Positions 11,019 to 21,642 of a DNA stretch of 64,000 nucleotides are shown here, one piece after another. This DNA comes from Phytophthora quininea (Eukaryota > Oomycota > Peronosporomycetes > Peronosporales > Peronosporaceae). Within the stretch, counting starts at the first letter, position 1; every line of letters begins with the position of its first letter. The notes under the pieces were generated by a model. It was not told the origin of the DNA. It ran no database searches and saw only the letters and a list, made by a program, of their open reading frames with translations. The position numbers and the translations under genes are program-made. The stretch is taken from NCBI GenBank assembly GCA_011947345.1, contig JAAVTG010000581.1, positions 496,001-560,000 of the forward strand. Reading direction: 5' to 3'.

Positions 11019-11579
11019 GCTTTAAATGGAGCGTGCTTTAGCGACTGAACTGGATTTGCTGTTGGGAAGAGCAACGCTTACGAGTTTATGGGTTTACGAG
11101 ATTACGAGTTTTACGAGTTTATGCAGACCGGGAATGGATGATCGTCGCTCGAAGATGCAAAACAGCACGTACTGCAAGATGGCAGGTTCAAATGCTGTTG
11201 GAAGGCGAGAATGAGCACTTGCAACGACTTCTTGATTGAACGCGTGCCAGACAGTGCAGCATTGCAAACCTCGGTCTTCGCGTGTTGAGAGCTGGACTGA
11301 ATTGTCGTCAGACGACGAGAGCCGCTTGTGCCGGCGCGATACATGCTTTGAGCTTTGAGATACGAATTCGAAAGTGAGCGGTGCCTCAGGATACAGAAGA
11401 AAAATGCATGAGGATTATCATCGGAATAACGCCCCAGGATCAAGTGGTCAAACGGAGGTGATTATTCCTATTTCTCGGTTGAGCTCCTCGTTGGAACTCT
11501 ACGACCACTCCAACAGAGTTCACCGAACGAAATACGATCGGTCTCGCCGTCAACGAAGCTCGGCAGTTGCTGCGTGTTG
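11019..11579. other. Effector flank shared between duplicated blocks
   Basis: Non-coding flank upstream of effector 2. It is repeated in reverse at 35148-35693. Its part next to the effector recurs at 27010-27229, and its part next to the LTR site recurs at 46495-46820. Short repeated strings of the tacgag(t/a)tt type occur at 11078-11120. No gene recognised. Confidence 0.6.
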
Positions 11580-11583
11580 AAAT

Positions 11584-12557
11584 TGTAATGAACTCTTGAG
11601 GTCCTCCCGTTCCTGGAGTAGCCGCTAGCTCGTGTGCTGACCCTGCGTTGGATCCGATGGGCCGTCCGTCACTAACTTCAACACCGTTAACAACTACTGG
11701 CCGACAGAGAACCAACTGGGCTCCCTGCGCCGGTGCGTGCCCTGGCCGACACTGCCACCTATTTATTATCCTTTCTCGACAACAACTGTCCTGCCTGCTC
11801 TCAACCTTGCAGCCCTTGGCACCTCGCGAAGCGAACTCCTGCACGCCTGTCCTTACCACTTGGAACACACTGGCCCCTTACATCGCAGTACGGAGACTCG
11901 AAGACACACTGGTCTCCTCCCGTTCGTTCGGTCCACGCTAGCACCGTTCTGCACAGCCACCGCTGGCATCAACAACACCAACCGTCCTTCCTGCCTGCAC
12001 GTCACCTTGCAGTCCTTGACAGTATCAATTGCCGCAACACCGGTCACGGGTCGGTCGACTATTCCCGCTTCAGAGTCCACCGTCGAGACTACCACCGTCG
12101 AGACTACCACCGTCGTTCACTGTTGGCTTCCAACTACTGCTTCCGTCTGACGTCCACCGTTGTCACCACCGTCTGACGTCCACCGTTGTCACCACCGTCG
12201 ACGTCCACCGAGTCCTTACATCCGATGTCCACCGATAACTTCCTGCTTGCTGTCGTCGGTTGCCGCACTTCTGTCGTCACCTTCTGCTGCTTGCCCTTGT
12301 CGCTGCCGATTCGAGACTACTTGCTCACGTTGCTACGCATTCGACACTTGTTCTCGTCGCCGCCGATTCGAGACTTGTCCTCGTCGCCGCCGATTGGAGA
12401 CTGCCTGTTCTCGTCGCTGCCGATTCGAGACTGCCAGATCTCGTTGCTCAAACCCAACGTGACCTTTACCATCGGTCGCCCCCAAGTCGCAACCGCCCAA
12501 CAATTATTGATTATCGTTTAGACGCATCTCGGTGTCGCTGCCACCAGGTCTATTACA
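11584..12557 (-). repeat. LTR (3' LTR in element orientation)
   Basis: 974-bp terminal repeat, equal in length to the one at 14591-15564 and visually identical where compared. Ends are TGTAAT/ATTACA. It is open in several frames (for example frames of about 110-147 codons on both strands), which I take as compositional and not as genes. Confidence 0.9.
12060..12440. repeat. Short tandem repeats inside the LTR
   Basis: Imperfect tandem units occur at 12075-12115 (accgtcgagact, repeated), 12150-12215 (tgacgtccaccgttgtcacc, repeated) and 12300-12437 (cgccgccgattcgagact, several diverged copies). The same array recurs in the other two LTR copies. These could be regulatory repeats of the LTR; function is unknown. 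Confidence 0.6.
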
Positions 12558-13453
12558 CGCCTTCCTCAAATGAAGGGTCTTCCACGGCCCTTCCCGTGTT
12601 TGTCCATGAACAGCGTATGTCTACTCGCCATCACCGTCTCGATATACTGGATCACCATGATATCCCTCGTCAACACGTGCTCATAACTGCTGTCATCATC
12701 GTCGCCAAAGTCTTTCCAGTTACCCTTCTGCCGCTGTAGCATCCACTGCATTCATCGACACATCAACTACTGCCCGTCGTGCATCTACAGCTCGCCTCTC
12801 TTGCCGTCCGTTTGGTTGTGAGGGTGACCGTCACACCAGGCAGTGCACTCACAGTTGTCACTTCCTCGCAATACCGATTCCGTTGTCGGGTAGATCACCT
12901 ACTGTAGGTGTTCCAATCAACTCCAAGCGCGTCACCTGAACCTCGCGACTACGATTCACTGTGACGTTCGATCTGGAAGCCGTTCTTTTGGGCATGGCCA
13001 GGAATTTGTTTTTCGTCGATAGCCGTGAGTCAACTGCCACCGCTTCCTTGACGAGCATCCGTTTGGCCCTTTTCGTCGTCGGCAGTCGTGATTCTGCGCC
13101 AACTACTACAGCTTCCTCAACGTTCTTCCTTCGGTAACTATGAACTCCTGCCGTCGACAGGCGGGACTCCACGTCCACCACAACTATTTCCTCGCCAATA
13201 GTTCGTTCGTCTTCACCGGCCGGTTGGCACCAATCTATACGAGACCGTGAATTCGTATTCTGGAAAGTCACCAGACACAGCGGTAGAACAGTTCTATTGG
13301 GATCACGACGACTAGACGCCGTCGGACTTCAACACGAACTCGACGATCCTCGATCGCCTGTCAATGACAAGAGCAAAACAGCCCGTCGACTGCTTGCTCC
13401 GTCCAACACGTGATCTAGACAGCTCGTCAGCCGCCTGACCTCAATAACTCTTA

Positions 13454-13590
13454 GCTTTGCTGGTTCTGCCAGCCTCCACCCCACGTCGATCGTCAACAAC
13501 ACAGAGTTTTGCTGGTTCTGCCAGCCTCCACTCCACGTCGATCGTCAACAACACAGAGCTTTGCTGGTTCTGCCAGCCTCCACTCGTGCC
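13454..13590. repeat. 52-bp tandem repeat in the LTR-element interior
   Basis: Three head-to-tail copies, the last partial, of a 52-base unit beginning tttgctggttctgccagcct, starting at 13456, 13508 and 13560. The copies differ at one or two positions. There is no coding meaning in any frame that I recognise. Confidence 0.8.
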
Positions 13591-14572
13591 ATTTCTCAAC
13601 ATCTTAACATCGACGGCCCTCAACCGTCGATTCTCAACACCACCGTGATTTCGATGACATACGTCACCAGATCATCACTGCCAATGCCGTCTTCCTCGCA
13701 CAGGTCAACGTCGATCCTGCAACTGCTGGACTCTCGCCTTCCTCAGACGTTGGGCGTCCCTTGTTACTACCGTCCTCTGTCTTCTCACTTTCCTTAGGCG
13801 GAGTGCTATCACCACCACCATCACCAGGATCTCCACTACTGTCGTCGTTCCTGCCACGAGTACCGGTAGCCGTAATCACGCAACGCGCCATCCTCACTTC
13901 GTGACTGTCGGACGGCATCGTCACCACCATCATTACCATCCACCAACGGAGTCGCCATTGTCAACACTGTCGGTATCACAAACAGCAAGGCCGAAATCCA
14001 ATTCCGCCGCCATGTGCATCAAAAACTTTGCGAGATTGCCCTACTTCTTACTGAGTGTGTTGCAGTACACTGACCGCCACCGATCGCTGTCGGTATAGCC
14101 CGCCTGGTCACTTGGGCACTGGCGCACACTGGCGCACGACATCTCAGTGACATCGTCCCTTACTTCGCAACGTTCGGCTAAGACTCGGGGCACCTCCCCT
14201 CACTCTTCACAAGCAGGAAATCGCTAGCCTTCAACACCATGATCTGACCGTCGGATTCACCAAAGGGATCCCTTCTTCCACATGCCTCACAACTCCAACG
14301 ACACCTAACCAGTCAACTCGATGCAGGTTCGCGTCTGTCATCCACCACCTTCAAGCCATTTCTCATTGCACTTCCGGTCGTCGGCGTCAAACCCGAAATG
14401 ACCCGGCTTCTATCGACTCCTGCGGCTGTTCTTGGCCTATCTCGGCGTACCAACTGTTGGAGTTGCCGGTACTTCTGACAACCACATTGTTCTACAACTT
14501 CTCATCGTCCACGGTCATCAACATTCCTCTTGTCAGCATCGTCAACACGCCAAACGCTTCAACTTTAAAACA

Positions 14573-14590
14573 GCCCCTGTATGACCACCA
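14573..14590 (-). other. Putative primer-binding site of the LTR element
   Basis: Directly inside the right LTR, the minus strand reads TGGTGGTCATACAGGGGC. Retroelement primer sites start with TGG because they pair with the CCA end of a tRNA. I did not match it to a specific tRNA. Together with the purine-rich tract beside the left LTR it sets the element orientation as minus. Confidence 0.5.
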
Positions 14591-15564
14591 TGTAATGAAC
14601 TCTTGAGGTCCTCCCGTTCCTGGAGTAGCCGCTAGCTCGTGTGCTGACCCTGCGTTGGATCCGATGGGCCGTCCGTCACTAACTTCAACACCGTTAACAA
14701 CTACTGGCCGACAGAGAACCAACTGGGCTCCCTGCGCCGGTGCGTGCCCTGGCCGACACTGCCACCTATTTATTATCCTTTCTCGACAACAACTGTCCTG
14801 CCTGCTCTCAACCTTGCAGCCCTTGGCACCTCGCGAAGCGAACTCCTGCACGCCTGTCCTTACCACTTGGAACACACTGGCCCCTTACATCGCAGTACGG
14901 AGACTCGAAGACACACTGGTCTCCTCCCGTTCGTTCGGTCCACGCTAGCACCGTTCTGCACAGCCACCGCTGGCATCAACAACACCAACCGTCCTTCCTG
15001 CCTGCACGTCACCTTGCAGTCCTTGACAGTATCAATTGCCGCAACACCGGTCACGGGTCGGTCGACTATTCCCGCTTCAGAGTCCACCGTCGAGACTACC
15101 ACCGTCGAGACTACCACCGTCGTTCACTGTTGGCTTCCAACTACTGCTTCCGTCTGACGTCCACCGTTGTCACCACCGTCTGACGTCCACCGTTGTCACC
15201 ACCGTCGACGTCCACCGAGTCCTTACATCCGATGTCCACCGATAACTTCCTGCTTGCTGTCGTCGGTTGCCGCACTTCTGTCGTCACCTTCTGCTGCTTG
15301 CCCTTGTCGCTGCCGATTCGAGACTACTTGCTCACGTTGCTACGCATTCGACACTTGTTCTCGTCGCCGCCGATTCGAGACTTGTCCTCGTCGCCGCCGA
15401 TTGGAGACTGCCTGTTCTCGTCGCTGCCGATTCGAGACTGCCAGATCTCGTTGCTCAAACCCAACGTGACCTTTACCATCGGTCGCCCCCAAGTCGCAAC
15501 CGCCCAACAATTATTGATTATCGTTTAGACGCATCTCGGTGTCGCTGCCACCAGGTCTATTACA
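14591..15564 (-). repeat. LTR (5' LTR in element orientation)
   Basis: Second 974-bp terminal repeat, followed by the AAAT target duplication at 15565-15568 and then by the 3' flank of effector 3 (aaatgttggcacttgacg). Confidence 0.9.
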
Positions 15565-15695
15565 AAATGTTGGCACTTGACGATATTCGTTCCGCTCTTT
15601 ACACCAAACAGATTTAAAGTTGCGCTGAATTGTTTGCTAGCAATAGTAAAGTTATACGTTTTGGATAAGCTCACTGCTTGTCTCCCGGTCGGTCA

Positions 15696-16046
15696 CTAGA
15701 AGCCAAGTCCGTTGCGAAACTTGACATAGTCGTCAAAAAGTGGTAGGTACTCGGGATGCGTGGGTTTCTTTCTGGCCTCTACGATAGAAATGCCTCGCTC
15801 AAACCAGTGCGTGAAGACGTCCTCAGCGTATTGCTTGTCCGTGAGCATCTTGTTGTGTCTCAAAGAAACTGGAAATCCTCTCTTCGTCGTCGTCGGCATC
15901 AACGGTGTGTAGGCCCGCAGAAGCTTACGATTCTCTTGTTTGGCGTTATTTGGTGTCCTCCAGATGTGCTCGGAATTGGAGAGCGCGTCAATGTTTGAGA
16001 ATGGGATGGCCGCGGCGGTGGCCAGGAGCACGAACGACAGTCGCAT
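15696..16046 (-). pseudogene. RxLR-like effector, family 3 copy 1 (dEER read out of frame)
   Basis: A 116-residue frame with signal peptide (MRLSFVLLATAAAIPFSNIDA) and a degenerate translocation motif, NRKLLRAYT. The C-terminal half (HWFERGISIVEARKKP, then FDDYVKFRNGLGF) has the spacing of the W/Y-type folds of RxLR effectors. Where a dEER stretch is expected this copy reads LMPTTTKRGF, because one C is missing compared with the copy at 46079, which has the acidic run in frame. The N- and C-terminal parts are thus joined through an altered linker. It may be a frame-restored variant or a decayed gene. It is identical in frame to 33688-34038. Confidence 0.65.
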
Positions 16047-17035
16047 GGCCGATTCAGGTGGAGAAAGTTTTGCTTGGTTGAGAAGTCTGGCCCATCGAAG
16101 GAAAACATGGAAGCAAGCATTCAGTTCCGTACATTATGATGTCCTTTTGCTTTAGAAAAACTCGCTAGCTTCTGCTAGACGTGGTGTCCGACGGGACTAT
16201 GTGAGGGTACTTTGCTTGTTGAGACCATCAGACCAGCTCAGGCCCTGGTTCGTTCGTCTCAAGCTGGTAGTAAGTCTACACCATTTGCCGGTTATTTTAA
16301 TCCATTATACTCATCATAAAAACACACACACCATTTGCAGGTCAAGATGAAGCTTTACATGTACTGATACCAAGCATGGTGCAAAAGTCGTAGAAAATAC
16401 GATGGCACTTTTTGCGATGAACAAAGACGCGATTTTTTTTCAGGACTTGCAAGCGGGCCATGAATCTGTCCTGAGCAAGATGCAAACTTTGCTACGATCC
16501 TAGCTTCATCTCTCTCTCCCCTTTACAGTTAACCAACGCCTTTCTTCTTTCTTTTCCCCTCAGCAGCGAAGCAATGAAAACGCTTGATTGTGAGGATCCA
16601 GTTCCGATAGAATATCGCTTTCCTGTACATATGGTCCATATGCTAATGGAGTACTATCGTAGAATCTAGAGTAACAGATGATAATGAGTCAATAGACTGA
16701 CTACCTGACGGTTCACACGTGATCATGGGGGTCCTTGTTATTTAAGCTGGCCTTGTCTGGCATATTTTACTTCTGCGTTGTGGAGTTCTTGTTATTTTAG
16801 CTGGCCTTGTCTCGCGTATTTACGTGGTGATTTCTGCATTGAACCCCAGACGGATCTTATTGCGAGCAATCTGCAGCGTTGCTCGGTCCATGTCTGCTCG
16901 TACACATCATATTCGTATGCCCCATCAACAAAAATCGCAATCAACAAAGCCGCTCCGATGTGCACTCGACAAACCCGACCTATTTCGCAATCCGCTCGGT
17001 GGTGGGCAAGTCAAGCCGTGTGATCGTAGACCACA
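16047..17035. other. Intergenic region of the divergent effector pair
   Basis: About 990 bases between effector 3 (minus) and effector 4 (plus). The same divergent arrangement with the same intergenic sequence occurs at 32698-33687, 45134-46078 and, shortened, near 54.2-54.6 kb. The region probably works as a two-way promoter. It includes CT-rich tracts near 16510-16560. No other gene is visible. Confidence 0.6.
16968..16986 (+). promoter_or_regulatory. Conserved effector leader motif
   Basis: The string gacaaacccgacctatttc lies 50 bases before the family 4 start. It is also present 42 bases before the 54615 start, 28 bases before the start of the different effector family 6 (reverse strand, 41226-41244) and upstream of the relic at 17.8 kb (17817-17835). 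Conservation across families with diverged coding sequence suggests a core promoter or leader element; this is an inference. Confidence 0.45.
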
Positions 17036-17505
17036 ATGCGTCTCCATGTTGTCGTCCTCGCAGCAGTAGCCGCACTTGCTTTGATCGGAGATGCAGGTGC
17101 TCAAGCCAGCGCTATGGCGAAGTTTGATCATCATGGTGACAAGGGCGACCGACGATTCCTGAGAGTGGACACTGAGAAAGAAGAAGAGAGCGGCGGCATT
17201 AAAACAAACGCGGTCGACGACGAAGAGCGAGTGATGCCTTCCATGGCGACGTCCAGCAAGAAAGTGGCGAAAATTGAGAGGAGTCAGCCGTAGCAGCGCT
17301 CCGTTGGAGGTATACGCCGAGGACGTACTTCCGAGTGCTAGAACTCGAAAATTTGCCTCGTACCGACCCCAAATGGCTGATGTATAGCAAATTCAAAGAA
17401 GCGTACAAGCTAAAGAACCCCAAAAAGTTCAAGAAATCATTCAAGCCAAAGAGGGAGCCTATCCTGGTGAAACTCAAGACGACCCACAAACTCAAGGAAG
17501 CATAG
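17036..17505 (+). pseudogene. RxLR-dEER effector, family 4 copy 1 (one-base frameshift)
   Basis: The sequence encodes the same signal peptide (MRLHVVVLAAVAALALIGDA), RFLR (residues 40-43) and DDEER (61-65) as the intact copy at 32227-32697. A single missing G near 17274 ends the frame after 85 residues (17293). The remaining codons, including the LPRTDPKW/YSKF module, are present in another frame to the stop at 17505. The gene is otherwise nearly identical to its mirror copy. The break may be real or a two-G homopolymer error. Confidence 0.8.
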
Positions 17506-17757
17506 AAGCAGGATAAACGTTAGGAGAAGCCCTTCAAAACAAGTAACTGCAACAATTCAACCGTGCAATAGTTTCCCCGTCGACACTTCAGGTGGCGACA
17601 GAGGCGAGTTTGGTGCAGGTGCTGAGAGGGAAACGTCAGTGAAGGGCTCGCCACGGAACTCACGGCTGCTTGTCCGATCCTACTGTGAGGATGTGACGCT
17701 TACACTTTCGCGGGCACTCAGCAAAGCTGTTCCTCATTTTGCGCCAAAGAACCCCAA

Positions 17758-17967
17758 ATGCGAATAGTTTCACGAAAGCTCTCCATTTTGCGAAAACCCC
17801 GTTCACCCTTGAAAACGACAAACCCGACCTATTTCTTAAGTCACGGAGTCTCGCCGAAGATTATACGTCTTCTTGTCGTCCTCGTAGCAGTAGCCACGCC
17901 GTGGTTTGTGGGTTTGTCGAGTGCTCAAGCTCAACGGGACGGCTACAGATTACGATATTACTTCTAA
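17758..17967 (+). pseudogene. RxLR effector relic (leader and signal peptide only)
   Basis: From 17817 the sequence matches the leader of effector family 6, then its signal peptide (compare IIRLLVVLVAVAT with IMRLHVVLVAVAT). The start ATG has become ATA, and nothing of the effector domain follows. The mirror copy is at 31765-31974, and a shorter leader trace precedes the family 5 pseudogene near 37868. Confidence 0.6.
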
Positions 17968-18337
17968 GTATTTTGTTTAAGTAAGTGCTGATGTAGCAGC
18001 AGGGCTTCCCTACGCCAGATACTACTAACTTAGCTGCTGCGAGCGGAGCGATTTTCATGACGAGGCTTCTTTTGCCTATACGTTTGCCTGAATTTGAATT
18101 TGCTGTTGATCAACAAGCTTGGGTCTCTTCGCGCAGTTTTGTTACCGTAGGTTCGACATCCATTGCAGTTTCCGATTCTGTCGTCCGCAGAAAGCGTCGG
18201 GGATTCTTCGACAACTACGTGTACTTGTAGACACAAAAGCTTGCACCTGTAAATTGGAAACACAGGTAAAAAAACATTATGAAATTGGCTATTATTTTTC
18301 CTGCGGGCTGGAACGCACCGTAGCTGTCGGAACTCGA

Positions 18338-19913
18338 ATGGGACCGAAGAAGAAGACATTCTTACGCAGTCATGGCCCGGACGGCCGCTTCATTCCGTCA
18401 AATGACGACTTTGAAGCTGCGCGCGCCGTCACTTCCTCTGCCAAGTTGACGAGGGAGGAGAAGCGCGCGAGAAAGCAAGACACCTGGAGCAAGCGAACGC
18501 TCGAAATCGCCGCATTCACGAACACAGTCGTGGGGTCAAAAGTACTGACGAAGAGGAGAAGGACGAGGACGAGGCTGCTGCAGACCATGAGTACGAGAAG
18601 TGCACACATCGCTGCGGAATGAGAACTCGGACAGTTTTGACGCTTTTGACGCGTTGGATATGTCGTCGGTATTTCCTGTGCAATTCACGGGACTATTTGC
18701 TAGAATCGAGCGACGGAATCTCCTCAACCCAATTGCTACGGGGACCACCACCGCCACCACCACCACTACATTCCTCCTGACCGACGATGGAGACGCCTCC
18801 TGTGCTTCTGACGGCGCTGCTGCTGATTCCAACCAAGTTGCAGACCCTCCCCACGTCTCGCAGCTCATCTCGGACTTCCTGCTGCCCAGGACGATCGACG
18901 CTGCCGCCTACCTGGACCTCCAGCTGATGGTGCAGATCTACGGCCACTGTCGTCCGTGGACGGTCGACGCCATGAACGGCGCTGCCGACAGAGGGAGAGT
19001 GGACATCCTCAAGTGGCTGCGTACAAACCGCAGGGAAGGCTGCTCCACGAAGGCTCTGAACGGAGCTGCCGCCAACGGCCACTTGGACGCTGTCCAGTGG
19101 CTGCTCAAGAGGTACCAACACCACTGCAATTCAGGGAAGCTCTGCAACTTGCTGCAGCTAATGGCCACGCCCACGTTGTCCAAGTTCTGTGGGAAAGGTT
19201 CCAGGACAGATTCGCTCTGCCTCCCGCTCTGAAGGCTGCGGCAAGAAACAACCACGTCGCTGTGGTCATGACGATGATTCCGTGGGTGTTCAACCCAACC
19301 GGAGAGTCCTTGTCGATTCGGAACGCGCTGTACGAGGCTGCGGAGAATGGACACGTCGAGACGGTGGCGCTGTTGCTGGGGGAGAGTGGCGAGCTGGACG
19401 ACGTGACAGGGCTGATGGAGAGGGCTGCTACTGGAGGCCACGCCGGAGTGGTTCGGATGTTGCTGGGGTTGGGGACGTCCAAGGACAATGGTCGAGTTTT
19501 GGTCGCCGCAGCGGCAAATGGCCGCGCTCCAATTGTGCGATTGCTGCTTCCTGAGGTTGGCACAGATTCCGACGCGGTCGAGAACGCGCTGGGAGCTGCT
19601 ACGATGAATGGTCATGCTGCTGTGGTGGAGGTGCTACTTCTTGATACAACACCAAGTAGACTTGGCTCTGCGCTGATCAAAGCAGCAATGTGTAACCAAG
19701 TGGAGATCGTGAAGCTGCTGCTAGAGACCATGAAGAAGCAGCCGTGGGGAGTCTTTGGGGCACGATATCCACTGCGCGTTGGAGGCGGCGGCCGTCAATT
19801 CTAACGACGCAATTGTTGGGCTGCTGGATGAATGGGATCTGCGTCCGGTTGAAGGTCATTTGCCAGCTAAACCCGACACGGTATTGCGACCGGGATGGCT
19901 CTACGAAGATTAA
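18338..19913 (+). pseudogene. Ankyrin-repeat gene, copy A2 (most complete)
   Basis: The best preserved copy of the A family. It begins with a basic segment (MGPKKKTFLRSHGPDGRF), runs through a Thr-rich stretch encoded by an acc repeat (about 18749-18770), then at least seven ankyrin-type repeats of about 28 residues. Frame changes are needed near 18560-18600, near 19129 (shared by all four copies) and near 19750, where a G run differs from A4. The last segment (HCALEAAAVNSNDAIVGLL) ends at TAA 19911-19913. Ankyrin folds bind proteins; no partner can be named. It lies next to effector 2 in the ancestral order, but a LINE now separates them. Confidence 0.65.
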
Positions 19914-20044
19914 TAAGGTGGAGATGCCGGGATCAACTGGAGTCGACGCAGAAGCAGGTATGAAAGAAGCACCCGAGTTGCCCGGGGGTTAAGATCGGGT
20001 TACGAACGAGGACTCGGTCAAATTCCACTCAGATGGTCTATGGT

Positions 20045-20055
20045 GACTCCCGTGG
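20045..20055. repeat. Target-site duplication of LINE 1 (left copy)
   Basis: gactcccgtgg, repeated exactly at 26536-26546 at the other end of the LINE. The uninterrupted version, with a single copy, is at about 10543-10553 in the first ankyrin-effector unit. Confidence 0.85.
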
Positions 20056-20105
20056 GGGGCTTCGATTACCGATTATTTGTGAGTTCTCAATCTGCGGTGT
20101 TAAAT

Positions 20106-21642
20106 CTAATCTACTAAGGTCTGGAATACAACGCCAGTGCGTTGGGTACTGTGAAGTTGAACGTGTCGGAGGCGAAATAGTTCTGGGTTGCAGTTGATGA
20201 AGTTGCCGAAGTGTGATGTTTGCTTTAGTTGGCGCAGAATGGTGTGATACTGCTCGTGTAGATTACTGTCTGCGGTTCTAAGGCCTCTGCGGACGTGTGC
20301 TCCAAATGTTGCATATATCGCGGCCAGAGCTGTCGTTTTGGGTTCTGGACTGCCGTCTTCAAAGCATATCTTGTTGCGCTCAGTCCAGCGATGGTGGAGA
20401 ACTGTGCATCTTAGCATATTCCAGAGAATAATTAATATGTCCCGGTGTTGCTTCCAATGTTGTACGACTCGGAGTTTGTGCGGGAGTACAACCAAGGTCC
20501 ATGTGAGTGGTCCGACGAAAAATATCTCCCAATCAGACCAAATCAAGGACCATATTGCCGCTGAGGGAGGACATTCCAAGAAGAGATGTTGTGAAGTCTC
20601 AATCGACGAGCACGCTGGGAGCTGACATTGTTGAGCTAAGGGGTCATGTTTCAACAGGAACCAAAGTCTGGATTTCACTGGAAGTAGTCGGAATGCGACT
20701 CGCATCTGGAGGTCGTCGTAGACCGGCAGCAGTTCCTGACGGTGTTCTCGACTGAACTCCAGATATTTTTACGTCTGTTGTTGTCGTTTGAAGGTCTCGA
20801 CGGATCGGGTGTTCATCGAGCTGTAAGGTTGGCTGTTCGAATATTTTTGGAGAGCCCGCTTTCGTATCGTAGGGAAGGCATAGTATTTTTCTGCTACCTT
20901 AACACCAGCTGCTGGTACGAATAACGAGGCGGGTGGAGAGAGCTCTTGCGTGGCTGTAACCCGCTGAAGTATTTGGGTCAGTTCTCTGTATGTGGCGCCT
21001 AGTAGTCTTTTTGCTGGCAGATGGGGTAGAGATTTGAGCTGGGGTCCAAGTTTTGCCTCAGAAATTCCTCCTTCGAGGGCCAGCCGTGCTCATCGTGAAT
21101 ATCCGCCAAACATTCGTAACAAGCTCGCCGCGCCAATTGTAGCCTGAAGCTTCTAGCTGGTTCAGCAACTGCCAGCAGGCAACGAAGATGTCCTGAACGA
21201 GATTGGTAGTGGAGGTCGGTATTTTTGTCATCCACAATGGTGCTCGCAGCAGTGTTGATATGTATTGTTGTTGGGGGCCGTGGTTTGGCCAGTGCGTTAA
21301 GTGCCATACTCTCCACGTTTCTCTCCACCAAGAGGAAAGGGCTTCTTTGTTTAATAGATATTTGTAGCGTCTGGGAGATAAGTCGAGAAAGCTGAGTGGT
21401 TGAGTTGATGGCAGTAACGGTGTTAATTGAGTAAGGAATGTTGAAGCGATCGCAGGCCACGGTTCCTTGCTCTCTGATAGCATTTGCTGGGTAAATTGCT
21501 GCAATAGTTGGAGACGTTGCACATTAAGCTGGCTTTGAATGAAAGGGATCTGGAGCCCTCCAAGCCCTTTTGCTGGTACAGTAATTTTGCGGGAGCGAGT
21601 TGAAAAAGTTGGATTCGGCGTCGTGCTTCCTGGATAACACAA
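20106..21642 (-). pseudogene. LINE 1 ORF2, C-terminal part (frameshifted)
   Basis: Overlapping frames 21058-21642, 20999-21460 and 20106-20705 continue ORF2 after the reverse transcriptase. The last includes CQLPACSSIETSQHLFLECP, a C-x-x-x-x-C, H, C arrangement like the zinc-binding zf-RVT region at the end of many LINE ORF2 proteins. Frame changes mark decay. Confidence 0.7.

Larger units (their letters stand above)
11584..15564 (-). mobile_element. Non-autonomous LTR retrotransposon (complete)
   Basis: Two direct repeats of 974 bp (11584-12557 and 14591-15564) begin TGTAAT and end ATTACA and enclose a 2033-bp interior. The element is flanked by a 4-bp target duplication, AAAT (11580-11583 and 15565-15568). 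At 46491-46494 the same flanks are joined through a single copy of those four bases, which is an empty site. The minus orientation is inferred from a primer-binding-like TGGTGGTC next to the right LTR and a purine-rich GAGGAAGG next to the left LTR. The interior shows no protease, reverse transcriptase or integrase, so mobility would need a helper. Confidence 0.88.
10863..19879 (+). repeat. Left arm of a ~6-kb inverted duplication
   Basis: This stretch is the reverse complement of 29853-35849, apart from 3 kb of LTR element retained only here. Matching order, read outward to inward: effector family 2 start, flank, LTR sequence, effector family 3, effector family 4, effector relic, ankyrin gene. 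The outer boundary lies in effector 2 (10863) and the inner boundary just before the ankyrin stop (19879). Removing one LTR plus the internal region (3007 bp) leaves about 6010 bp against 5997 bp in the other arm. The arms are not perfect: single-base indels separate them. Confidence 0.9.

Noticed and set aside
11648..12739. Open frames of about 100-159 codons inside the LTR copies
   Set aside because: They occur on both strands of a terminal repeat, are Ser/Pro/Arg-rich from short tandem repeats, and match no domain; treated as compositional.
13454..13590. Possible CRISPR-like regular repeats
   Set aside because: Direct tandem copies without spacers in a eukaryotic retroelement.
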